This document shows, piece by piece, positions 7,975 to 16,448 of a stretch of 64,000 bases of DNA (positions are counted from its first letter, which is position 1; each line of letters opens with the position of its first letter). Origin of the DNA: Bacteroidota bacterium (lineage in GTDB: Bacteria; Bacteroidota; Bacteroidia; Chitinophagales; JADIYW01); NCBI GenBank assembly GCA_963169645.1, contig CAUJCO010000012.1:1-64000 (forward strand), written 5' to 3'. Both the position numbers and the translations under genes were made by a program. The notes below the pieces were generated by a model. The model ran no database searches and had not been told where the DNA came from. It worked only from the letters and a program-made list of their open reading frames with translations.

Positions 7975-10900
7975 ATGCACCTTTATACGGTTAAAAAACT
8001 ATTTTTATTTTTGGGTTGTTTGTTTTTAATAACATCTTATTCTTTTGCAGATAAGAAGAAAAAAACAACTGCTCAATATCAACGCCCGAATATAATTAAG
8101 CGGGCTTGGGGTGATTTAACGACAAGGAATAATTACTATTTTAATGCAAATGAACTCTACAAAGAAATTGTAAAAACACATCTCTTTAAACGAGAATTAA
8201 ATTACAACGAATTACTTCCATTTTATTATCACGATGGAGCCGATTTTTCCGGCAATACTTCGGAATTGGAATTGATAGCTAAAAAAACAGGCATTGTGTT
8301 GCAATTACACGATTATAGCCGCTGGCGTGATAATGCTTTTTTGTTGTTAGGGAAATCTCAATTTCTCAGAAAACAATACGATACATCTCTAATTACATTC
8401 CAATACATTGTAACAACTATGAAACCCGGGAAGATGAACCTGAAATTGGAGTATAGCAACAAAGATAGATTGAAGTATTTAAAACAACGCGAAAAAGAAT
8501 TAGCCAAAAAAGCCGGCCAAAAAAAGAAGATTATCGAATTTCAATATAAACTACAACAAGAACAAGCAGAGCAAAAAGCAGAAGATACTCGTGAAAAACA
8601 GCAAGAAGCCATTGCTAAAAAGAAGAAAGAATTAGAAGAAATTATTAAAGCCAAAAAGAAAATTTTAGAACTACAAAAGAAAGGCAAAAAAATTCCGGCC
8701 GAGTTAATTGCAAAAGCAAAAGGAAAATCTACTAAAATAGATTCTGCCACGTTGAACGCCAATACGACGGCTAAGAAACAACAGAAACTCGATTTTAGCA
8801 AGGATAAACCATATATTTTATTAGGCGATCAATATATAGAGAATCCATATTATGTAGATACTACCGGCAATCGCAAAAATCAAAATCCATTAAAAGAATT
8901 AGATCCTAAAAAAGAAGCCAAGTTAGATAAACTCACTTTTTGGGAAAAAATAAAACACAAATTATCACGTCCGGAAGCAATTGTTTGGATGTCAAAATCA
9001 TTAATTGAACTAGGTAATTATGGCGATGCAAAAAGTATGATTTCGTATGGAAAAGCATTGCGAAAATTGACCAAAAATCAACGAAGAGATTTTTATTTGA
9101 TAGATGCCTATTACCACATGCGTCGAAATGATTATTCTCCGGCAATCGAAGAGTTGGAAAATGCCCTGTTGTATTTTAAAAAGAAAAAAGATAAAGCGTA
9201 CTACGAATATTTATTGGCACAATTATATCAACGCAACAATCAACCAGCTGATGCGGTAGATTATTTTGTAAAGGCCGGAAAGCACACGAAAACAGAAGAC
9301 ATGCTCTTGTTTTCCAAAATACAATTAGCGAATATTTACAGTACAAATCCGGATTTAGCAGATGAAGATGTCGTGAAAATGCTTGCTAAACTTATTAAAC
9401 TAGGAAAAAATAAAGAACATGCCGATGAAGTTTTATACACCATCGCAAATTATTATTATTTCCAAAAAGATACAGCACAAGCAATTGCGTATTTACAAAA
9501 ATCTGTTTCAAAAGCACTTGCCGATAAAGAGCAAAAAGGAAAATCGTATTTGCGATTAGGTGAAATTTATTTTGAAAAAGAAGTGTATGCACAAGCTGCC
9601 GTTTTTTATGATAGCGCAATTGCTTATTTGCCAAACACCTTTAAAGATTACAATGAAATTGCAGCTCGAAAATCCATCTTAAATGAGTTAGCCGAAAACG
9701 CACAAACGATTCACGAGCAAGATAGTTTGCAAGTATTGGGCAAAATGAATCCGAAAGATTTAGAAAAATTCTTAGCAGACATACAAGCAGAAAAAGATAA
9801 AGCAGCAAAGAAAAAATCTCGTTTTAGTTCAGATTTAGGTGATGGTAATAACACCAATAACAATAATACGTTTACGCCAAGTACCGGTATTTCCAATGGT
9901 TTGTGGTATTTCTATAATCCGGAAACCAAAAGCAAAGGTTACAATGAATTTATCAGAGTTTGGGGCGATAGAAAATTAGAACCCAATTGGCGAAGAAGCA
10001 ATAAATCAGCCTCATTCGACGATGTGTTTTCCAATACCAATAATGCTACAGCTTTAGATACATCTACATTAAACATTAAGAATAAAAATTCGAAAACCAA
10101 TAAAGCAGACTCGATAAATGCCGCTTTGAAAATACCAAAAACACCCGAAGACTTTATGGCTTCCGATAAATTAATTGCAGATGCATTGTTTAGTTCCGGA
10201 GAAATTTTAAAAAATAAATTAAATAATTTACCAAAAGCCAAGCAAGCGTTTGATGAACTCATTCGTCGTTTTCCAAATAGTGATGAAGATGCCAAAGCAC
10301 ATTACTATCAATATTTGATGCACATCGAAAACAACTTAACAGGATTAGCAGAGAAAGAAAAAAATTACATTTTAGAAAATTATCCGATGAGTGATGTGGC
10401 TGCCGCATTAAACGCTATCGGTAAAGAAAAAACGGTTGATGAAAAAACAGCGTCAGCAGAAACACTTTATGCCAGTACGTATCAACTATTTTTAGATGGA
10501 GATTACCAACAGGTTATCAATAATAAATTTATTGCACAAACTAAATATCCAAATTCAAATAAGATACCACAGTTTGAATTTTTGGAGGCAGTATCTTTTG
10601 GCAAAACAAAACAATTCGAAAACTACAAACGCGCCTTGTCTGAGATAATAATGAAATACAAAGATGGCGAAGTGAAAGAAAAAGCGCAAGCTTATTTGAT
10701 TTCCTATATACAATATGAAAACAAATTAATTGATACCGCAACTACTCAATTGAATACCAAAACGGATACGTTGCCAAAAGATACATTGAGTGCATTATTT
10801 GCTGTAGATACAAATACGCTTTGGGTGATGGTTCGTTTGAAAGATAAATACATGAAAGTGTTGGAAGTGAAAGACCAAATCCAAACATTCAACAACCAAC

Positions 10901-11160
10901 ATTTCAACGATTTTAAATTGAAAGTAAATCCGGTATTTATGGAATCATTTGCTATTATGCAAATAAAGAAATTTGAAGGATTTACAGAAGCATCTAATTA
11001 TATAACTCAACTCAACAGTAAAACAGCTGCTGTGTTTGGGAAATATAATGTCGATAAAGTTCAATATTATATTATATCTCAAAAGAACTTTAAACAGCTG
11101 AAAAAATTAAGTGATTTTGATATTTACGAACGCTATTTTAATGCTAATTATCCGAAATAA
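7975..11160 (+). CDS. PorW/SprE-like TPR protein of type IX secretion
   Basis: A 1061-residue exported protein with a signal peptide (MHLYTVKKLFLFLGCLFLIT, then SYSFA before DKKKK). TPR repeats occur on both sides of a highly charged segment. The N-terminal part resembles PorW/SprE: NNYYFNANELYKEIVKTHLF near residue 51, and YSRWRDNAFLLLGKSQFLRK near residue 120. PorW/SprE is required for type IX secretion and gliding in Flavobacterium and Porphyromonas, where it links motor and outer-membrane parts. Residues about 163-252 are Lys/Glu/Gln-rich and look like a long charged helix; another Asn/Thr/Lys-rich linker lies near 600-720. It is divergent from the LytM-bactofilin cluster and overlaps the next gene by 1 bp (TAATG). 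Confidence 0.8.
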   Translation: MHLYTVKKLFLFLGCLFLITSYSFADKKKKTTAQYQRPNIIKRAWGDLTTRNNYYFNANELYKEIVKTHLFKRELNYNELLPFYYHDGADFSGNTSELELIAKKTGIVLQLHDYSRWRDNAFLLLGKSQFLRKQYDTSLITFQYIVTTMKPGKMNLKLEYSNKDRLKYLKQREKELAKKAGQKKKIIEFQYKLQQEQAEQKAEDTREKQQEAIAKKKKELEEIIKAKKKILELQKKGKKIPAELIAKAKGKSTKIDSATLNANTTAKKQQKLDFSKDKPYILLGDQYIENPYYVDTTGNRKNQNPLKELDPKKEAKLDKLTFWEKIKHKLSRPEAIVWMSKSLIELGNYGDAKSMISYGKALRKLTKNQRRDFYLIDAYYHMRRNDYSPAIEELENALLYFKKKKDKAYYEYLLAQLYQRNNQPADAVDYFVKAGKHTKTEDMLLFSKIQLANIYSTNPDLADEDVVKMLAKLIKLGKNKEHADEVLYTIANYYYFQKDTAQAIAYLQKSVSKALADKEQKGKSYLRLGEIYFEKEVYAQAAVFYDSAIAYLPNTFKDYNEIAARKSILNELAENAQTIHEQDSLQVLGKMNPKDLEKFLADIQAEKDKAAKKKSRFSSDLGDGNNTNNNNTFTPSTGISNGLWYFYNPETKSKGYNEFIRVWGDRKLEPNWRRSNKSASFDDVFSNTNNATALDTSTLNIKNKNSKTNKADSINAALKIPKTPEDFMASDKLIADALFSSGEILKNKLNNLPKAKQAFDELIRRFPNSDEDAKAHYYQYLMHIENNLTGLAEKEKNYILENYPMSDVAAALNAIGKEKTVDEKTASAETLYASTYQLFLDGDYQQVINNKFIAQTKYPNSNKIPQFEFLEAVSFGKTKQFENYKRALSEIIMKYKDGEVKEKAQAYLISYIQYENKLIDTATTQLNTKTDTLPKDTLSALFAVDTNTLWVMVRLKDKYMKVLEVKDQIQTFNNQHFNDFKLKVNPVFMESFAIMQIKKFEGFTEASNYITQLNSKTAAVFGKYNVDKVQYYIISQKNFKQLKKLSDFDIYERYFNANYPK

Positions 11161-13385
11161 TGAATAGATTATTGGAATGGTTTAAGCAACCTAAAAACTT
11201 ATGGAAATTATTTGGAGCATTGGTCTTCAGTATATTTGCTTTTTTCTTTTTTGTACGAATTGGTTTATTTGGCAAACTACCAAGTTTTGAAGAAATTGAA
11301 AATCCAAATTCTAATTTGGCAACAGAAATCTATTCAGCCGATACTGTTTTGATAGGTAAATATTTTGTAGATAACAGAAGCAATGTAGCATACGAAGATT
11401 TACCACCGTATTTGGTAAAAGCATTGGTAGCAAATGAAGATGAACGCTTTTATGAGCATTCCGGAATCGATTTGTTTGGAACTTTACGTGCCATCGTAAA
11501 ATTAGGAAAAGGTGGTGGCGGTAGTACTATCACACAACAATTGGCAAAAAATATGTTTCACAATAGAGCAAAAAATATTGTGCAACGTATTATGCAAAAA
11601 GCCAAAGAATACGTGATATCTATCATGCTAGAACGTCGTTACACCAAAGAAGAAATTATTGCGATGTATTTTAATACCTTCGATTTTGTTAACAACGCAG
11701 TTGGTATTGAAAGTGCATCCAGAATCTATTTTAATAAAAAACCAAAAGAGTTAAGCATAGAAGAAGCCGCCATGTTTGTCGGTATGTTACAAAATCCATC
11801 GTACTATAATCCAAGACGATTTGAACAACGTACATTAGAAAGAAGAGCCACCGTGTTGCGTAAATTAATGGAACAAGGCGACATTACCACCGCACAATTT
11901 GATGCATTAAAAGATAAGCCAATCGAATTAAATTTTCATCCGGAAACTGCCAATGATGGTTTAGCTCCATATTTTAGAATGATTGTGGCTGAGCAATTGA
12001 AAAAATGGGCTAAAGAAAATAAAAAAGCAGATGGAACAGAATATAATATTTACACAGATGGATTGAAAATTTATACCACCATCAACACGCGTATGCAAAA
12101 ATATGCTGAAGAAGCCGCCGTACAACATCTTACAAAATATCAAAAAAACATGGATGCCCAATTTAAAAGTGGTTGGAATCCTTGGGAAACAAAAGATGGA
12201 AAACACATTCTCGAAACGGCTTGCAAATACACCGATAGATGGTACGCTTTAAAAGATCAAGGATTGAGCAAAGATGCCATTTTGGAGAATTTTAAAACAG
12301 ATAAACACCGTATGAAAGTGTTTACTTATTTCGGATTAAAAGATACTACGTTATCACCGTATGATTCTGTAAAATACTATAAATCGTTTTTACAAGTTGG
12401 TGTGATGGTGGTTGAGCCTTACACCGGATACGTGCGTGCTTGGGTTGGCGGCCCAAATTTTGAATACTTTAAATATGACCATTGCAATATAAACACCAAA
12501 CGTCAAGTAGGTTCTACGTTTAAACCAATTGTGTATGCTTTGGCAGTTGACAATGGTTGGTCGCCTTGTATGGTGATTGCACCCGGACAAGTTCGCATCG
12601 GTAATTGGGCACCTCGTGGTGGAAGCGGTGGTCCACAAACTTTAGTACAAGCACTCAAAACTTCTAATAACCAAATGGCGGCTTATATCACCAAACAATT
12701 TGGTGTAAATCCAATTATTGATTTATCGAGAAGATTATTTATAACTTCTGATTTGCCACCGTATGCACCCATTTGCTTAGGTGCTTCTGATATTTCATTA
12801 GAAGAAATGATGGCAGCATATAGCGTATTTCCAAGTGCCGGTATTTGTACAAAGCCACAATATCTATTGCGAATAGAAGATAAAGATGGCAATGTAATCC
12901 AGAATTTTGCTACCAAAATGAAAGAAGTATTCAACGATAATATTGCCTATAAAATGTGTCAAGTAATGAAAGGACCTGTTGGACCGGGAGGCACAGCAGC
13001 AGGCTTACGCGGCTACTTCAGCTATCCGGTTGATGTTGCCGGAAAAACAGGCACTACCAATAAAAATACGGATGCTTGGTTTATTGGATATACACCGGAA
13101 TTATTATGCGGCGTTTGGGTTGGTTGTGATGATCCATTAATTCGATTCTTATATACGGGAACCGGACAAGGTGGTAGAGCTGCTATGCCGATATTTGGTA
13201 TGTTTATGCAAAAAGCTTACAGCGATCCGAAATTAGCATTAAATAAAAATGCCAAGTTTTTCCGCCCTTCCGATTCTACCTTGGTGAGCGATTTATGTGA
13301 GACGGAAAATGAGACGTTAATAAGTGGAGGTGACGTCGGAAATTGGGGGCAAATAGACGAAGAAAATTTGGATTCAGAATATTAG
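11160..13385 (+). CDS. Class A penicillin-binding protein (PBP1A type)
   Basis: A bifunctional peptidoglycan synthase of 741 residues: GT51 glycosyltransferase followed by transpeptidase. A cytoplasmic tail and one membrane helix (residues about 17-37) precede GT51, whose catalytic Glu is in NEDERFYEHSGID (E93), followed by GGSTITQQLAKNMF. The transpeptidase has the SxxK motif GSTFKP (S452), SNN in LKTSNNQMA, and KTGTT near residue 645. The end is acidic. Its ATG overlaps the stop of the PorW/SprE-like gene (TAATG), so the two are probably co-translated. It polymerises and cross-links lipid II in the periplasm. Confidence 0.96.
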   Translation: MNRLLEWFKQPKNLWKLFGALVFSIFAFFFFVRIGLFGKLPSFEEIENPNSNLATEIYSADTVLIGKYFVDNRSNVAYEDLPPYLVKALVANEDERFYEHSGIDLFGTLRAIVKLGKGGGGSTITQQLAKNMFHNRAKNIVQRIMQKAKEYVISIMLERRYTKEEIIAMYFNTFDFVNNAVGIESASRIYFNKKPKELSIEEAAMFVGMLQNPSYYNPRRFEQRTLERRATVLRKLMEQGDITTAQFDALKDKPIELNFHPETANDGLAPYFRMIVAEQLKKWAKENKKADGTEYNIYTDGLKIYTTINTRMQKYAEEAAVQHLTKYQKNMDAQFKSGWNPWETKDGKHILETACKYTDRWYALKDQGLSKDAILENFKTDKHRMKVFTYFGLKDTTLSPYDSVKYYKSFLQVGVMVVEPYTGYVRAWVGGPNFEYFKYDHCNINTKRQVGSTFKPIVYALAVDNGWSPCMVIAPGQVRIGNWAPRGGSGGPQTLVQALKTSNNQMAAYITKQFGVNPIIDLSRRLFITSDLPPYAPICLGASDISLEEMMAAYSVFPSAGICTKPQYLLRIEDKDGNVIQNFATKMKEVFNDNIAYKMCQVMKGPVGPGGTAAGLRGYFSYPVDVAGKTGTTNKNTDAWFIGYTPELLCGVWVGCDDPLIRFLYTGTGQGGRAAMPIFGMFMQKAYSDPKLALNKNAKFFRPSDSTLVSDLCETENETLISGGDVGNWGQIDEENLDSEY

Positions 13386-13422
13386 TTTTTTTTGTTTAAT
13401 CATATATTGATTTTCCATTACA

Positions 13423-14352
13423 GTGAGAAATTGGATTCCATTTTTATTAAGTATTTCTATTGGATTCGTTTTCATAGTATCTGCAATAACAAAATTATTT
13501 CCTATTGAGCCATTTGAATATCAGTTTGTAGATATCGGATTGGCATCTTGGAATACGGCACCATATGTAGCTCGTTTTTTTATTTCGATAGAATTTTTAG
13601 TCGGCTTTCTTTTTGTTCTAAATCTCTCATTACGCAAATGGACAATTCGCTTGGCAGCCTTTATTTTATTGGTGTTTTCCACTTATCTTTTATATAAAAT
13701 AATGAAAGAAGGCAATGTTGGCAATTGTGGTTGTTTTGGTGAAGTATATAAGATGACACCGTTACAAGGATTGCTGAAAAATATAGGATTATTCGTTGCC
13801 GTAATTGCATTATATTGGTCTGCCGAAAAAGATTATTGGTCGAGTAAATACAAAAAAATAGCCTTTCCTTTGTTGGTAGTAGGCAGTTTAGTATTGGGCT
13901 TTTTCATTAATCCACTTTATGCAAAATATCATCCTAATAGTGCAATGAATAGAGTAAATTATGCATTGCCTTTGTCGTATTTATATGAAGACTCATTGCA
14001 AGCTCCACCAACTGTGAATTTAAAACAAGGCAAGCATATTGTGGCGTTTCTAAGTTTAACGTGTTCGCACTGTAAAGTTGCAGCAAAAAAGTTACATCTC
14101 ATCCAAAAAAGAAATCCGGCTTTGCCCATATATCTTGTTTTAAATGGCGATGCCGAATTGTTAGCTACTTTTTTAAAAGAAAATCAAGTAGAAAATATTC
14201 CGCATAGTTTATTTTTAGGACCTGATAAATGGACACAATTAGCCGGCTTTTTTCTGCCGGTTATAATGTATGTAGAGGAAGGCATTGTACAGAAAAAAGT
14301 AAACGGTATTTTAGTAGAACAAGATGATATGGAGAAATGGTACAATCCGTAA
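13423..14352 (+). CDS. MauE/DoxX-like membrane protein fused to a thioredoxin-like domain
   Basis: A 309-residue protein. The N-terminal half has four to five membrane helices of the MauE/DoxX type, with the motif GNVGNCGCFGEVYKMTP near residue 101. The C-terminal half (about 190-305) is a periplasmic thioredoxin-like domain with a CSHC pair in AFLSLTCSHCKVAAKKLH, followed by a cis-Pro-type 'NIPHS' segment. The architecture suggests membrane-coupled thiol-disulfide exchange. The only start is GTG at 13423: an in-frame TGA lies 15 nt upstream and there is no early ATG. It lies 37 nt after the PBP gene and ends exactly where the convergent next gene ends, with no intergenic base. Confidence 0.75.
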   Translation: MRNWIPFLLSISIGFVFIVSAITKLFPIEPFEYQFVDIGLASWNTAPYVARFFISIEFLVGFLFVLNLSLRKWTIRLAAFILLVFSTYLLYKIMKEGNVGNCGCFGEVYKMTPLQGLLKNIGLFVAVIALYWSAEKDYWSSKYKKIAFPLLVVGSLVLGFFINPLYAKYHPNSAMNRVNYALPLSYLYEDSLQAPPTVNLKQGKHIVAFLSLTCSHCKVAAKKLHLIQKRNPALPIYLVLNGDAELLATFLKENQVENIPHSLFLGPDKWTQLAGFFLPVIMYVEEGIVQKKVNGILVEQDDMEKWYNP

Positions 14353-15666
14353 TTATTGTATGATAAGTTGTTGTGCTTGTGTGTGCTGTTTGTCTGAAAC
14401 AGTCAGCAAATAAACGCCTTTGGGTAAATATGAAAAATCGAGAAGTTGTTTTTGTGTTGTACTGTTTTTATTTTGGATAGTATTTTCATACAGCGTTGTG
14501 CCCATCATATCAATTATTTTAATTGTAGTTATATCGTTCCCGATTTCATTTTCTAACTCAAAAATTCCATTATTTGGATTTGGAAAAATGGAAAATGCTT
14601 TCGACGATTTGTTCGTGCTGATAGCTGTTGTTGTGGGTACATCATACACATGCACAATTTCAAAATGTGCAGAGTCATCATCTTTGTTGGCAGCCATTCC
14701 ACGCACACGCATGATATTTTCCAGCAACCAATAATCGTAATCAATATGAATATGTCCTGCCATCCACAATGCTAAATTAGGTTTGAACGGACGTAGCATA
14801 TTTATGAGTTTTCCATATTCATCAAAATCAAAAACAAAACCGGATAAAATAAAGAATAAGTTATCTGTAGCCGGATGATGTGATATAAAAAAGATGTTTT
14901 TGTTTCTTTTATTGGGTTGGTTAATTAATTCATACTTCAGCCATCTAAATGTGCCACCATTCCAATCCATCAATTGTGCTTCCGGCCCGATGCCCGGCTC
15001 TGCTTTATTTACATGGTATCTTGGATTAAAATCTAAACCATAAAAAATAAAATTATCGTATTCAAATGAGAAATTTTGGAAATAATGTTCAATGCCTGTT
15101 TCCGGATTATAAGTTCTGCTGAGTCGTGTACCATCATTCCAATTGGTAAAGAAATTTCTATTGGCATCAAAAGTAGATGAAAATACTTCATTCATTACAG
15201 AGTCGGCGTTGGCATACGGTGCTTCTTCTTGATAGCGCACATAAGGCCAAATATCGTGATTGCCGATAACCGGAACATACGGAACGGTTAGTCCATCCAA
15301 GATTTTCTTACACATCTGAAACTCCGATTTTTCGGCACTTCCGGTTAAATCACCCGATACGACGGCAAACTTTATGTTCTTTATTACTTTGTTCGCATTT
15401 ATCCAATCTACGGCTCTTTGTAACCGCGTTGCCGGTTCACTGTTGTCCGTTGTTGGCATGGTGTCGTTATAAAATCCGGGTGTGCCGTAATCACTAATTC
15501 CTTCTCCAATATGTACATCCGAAATGTGTACAAATGAAAATTTATAAACTGCTCCGGCGTGTTCTTTATTTACATCAAATTCTTGGATGTTATATGTTTG
15601 AGCAAATAGTATTTGAGTAAATTGACACAAAAAAAAGAGCAGTAGTATCTTTTTGTATGGTTTCAT
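14353..15666 (-). CDS. Secreted metallophosphoesterase with T9SS sorting domain
   Basis: A 437-residue exported calcineurin-like phosphoesterase. After the signal peptide (MKPYKKILLLFFLCQFTQIL then FAQ) come the metal-binding motifs FVHISDVHIG (DxH), VVSGDLTGS (GDxxG), VIGNHDIW (GNHD/E), FFISHHPATD and MAGHIHID (GHxH). The last about 80 residues are a type IX sorting domain, beginning FSIFPNPNNGIFELENE and ending KQHTQAQQLIIQ. A longer frame starting at 15699 would place charged residues before the signal peptide, so the ATG at 15666 is chosen. The substrate is unknown: a nucleotide, phosphodiester or phosphoprotein are all possible. It is monocistronic and convergent with the previous gene. 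Confidence 0.88.
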   Translation of the reverse strand: MKPYKKILLLFFLCQFTQILFAQTYNIQEFDVNKEHAGAVYKFSFVHISDVHIGEGISDYGTPGFYNDTMPTTDNSEPATRLQRAVDWINANKVIKNIKFAVVSGDLTGSAEKSEFQMCKKILDGLTVPYVPVIGNHDIWPYVRYQEEAPYANADSVMNEVFSSTFDANRNFFTNWNDGTRLSRTYNPETGIEHYFQNFSFEYDNFIFYGLDFNPRYHVNKAEPGIGPEAQLMDWNGGTFRWLKYELINQPNKRNKNIFFISHHPATDNLFFILSGFVFDFDEYGKLINMLRPFKPNLALWMAGHIHIDYDYWLLENIMRVRGMAANKDDDSAHFEIVHVYDVPTTTAISTNKSSKAFSIFPNPNNGIFELENEIGNDITTIKIIDMMGTTLYENTIQNKNSTTQKQLLDFSYLPKGVYLLTVSDKQHTQAQQLIIQ

Positions 15667-15749
15667 GTTTTGGTGTTTTCTATCTATAAAGATAGGCAAA
15701 TAACCTTAATAGAACTTCATACATGCAGATACTACTGTTATAGGTTCTA

Positions 15750-16433
15750 TTAATGTCTTAATTCTGCAACGCTGAAAGTTGTGTTTTCTTCATCTTTTAT
15801 ATATTGTACATCTTGAAGAAATTCAACTTTTCCGGTTTCTACATTGTACATCGCACCTACAATTCCAATCTCACCATTCTCAACCATTTGTTCTAAAATA
15901 TAACTTCGCTCTAAAAGTGCTTTAACACTACGTTTTACGTTGAGCACGGCAACATTTTCAACGAAAATAGAGTTGCTGGAATTTCTGTTTTCAATCGTCT
16001 CTTTTTCTTGATAAACTGCAGGTTGCAACTTAGATAATAACTCGGTTAAGTTGCCCATTTCTACATGGTCGCATGCACCTTTTACAGCTCCGCATTTTGT
16101 GTGTCCGAGAACTACAATTAATTTAGATTGTGCTATTTTACAAGCAAATTCCATACTTCCCAAAATATCTGTATTCACTATATTTCCGGCAATACGAACA
16201 GAAAAAATATCACCTAATCCTTGGTCGAAAATTAATTCTGCAGAAGTTCTGCTATCAATACAGCTTAAAATAGTAGCGAATGGCCATTGCCCATTTCTGG
16301 TGTCGTTTACTTGTTGTAATAAATTTCTATTTGCACTTAAATTAAATATAAATCGAGCATTGCCTTCTTTTAATAGGTTAAGTGCAATTCGAGGTGTGAT
16401 GGATGCTTGTCTTTCTTTATTGAGTGTTTTCAT
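15750..16433 (-). CDS. Beta-class carbonic anhydrase
   Basis: A 227-residue zinc enzyme that interconverts CO2 and bicarbonate. The metal site is complete: C58 and D60 in SCIDSRTSAELIFDQG, H111 and C114 in VVLGHTKCGAVKGACD. The DIFSVRIAGNIV segment is also typical. No signal peptide is seen, so it is cytoplasmic. It starts 15 nt after the stop of the SulP transporter gene on the same strand, which indicates co-transcription. The paired arrangement of SulP with a carbonic anhydrase suggests a bicarbonate uptake or CO2-retention unit. Confidence 0.95.
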   Translation of the reverse strand: MKTLNKERQASITPRIALNLLKEGNARFIFNLSANRNLLQQVNDTRNGQWPFATILSCIDSRTSAELIFDQGLGDIFSVRIAGNIVNTDILGSMEFACKIAQSKLIVVLGHTKCGAVKGACDHVEMGNLTELLSKLQPAVYQEKETIENRNSSNSIFVENVAVLNVKRSVKALLERSYILEQMVENGEIGIVGAMYNVETGKVEFLQDVQYIKDEENTTFSVAELRH

Positions 16434-16448
16434 ACAGCTATTTTTTGA

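Noticed and set aside
7975-8070. Lipoprotein signal in the PorW/SprE-like protein (Cys in FLFLGC)
   Set aside because: The Cys is inside the hydrophobic core and is followed by more hydrophobic residues, so a standard signal peptide ending SYSFA fits better.
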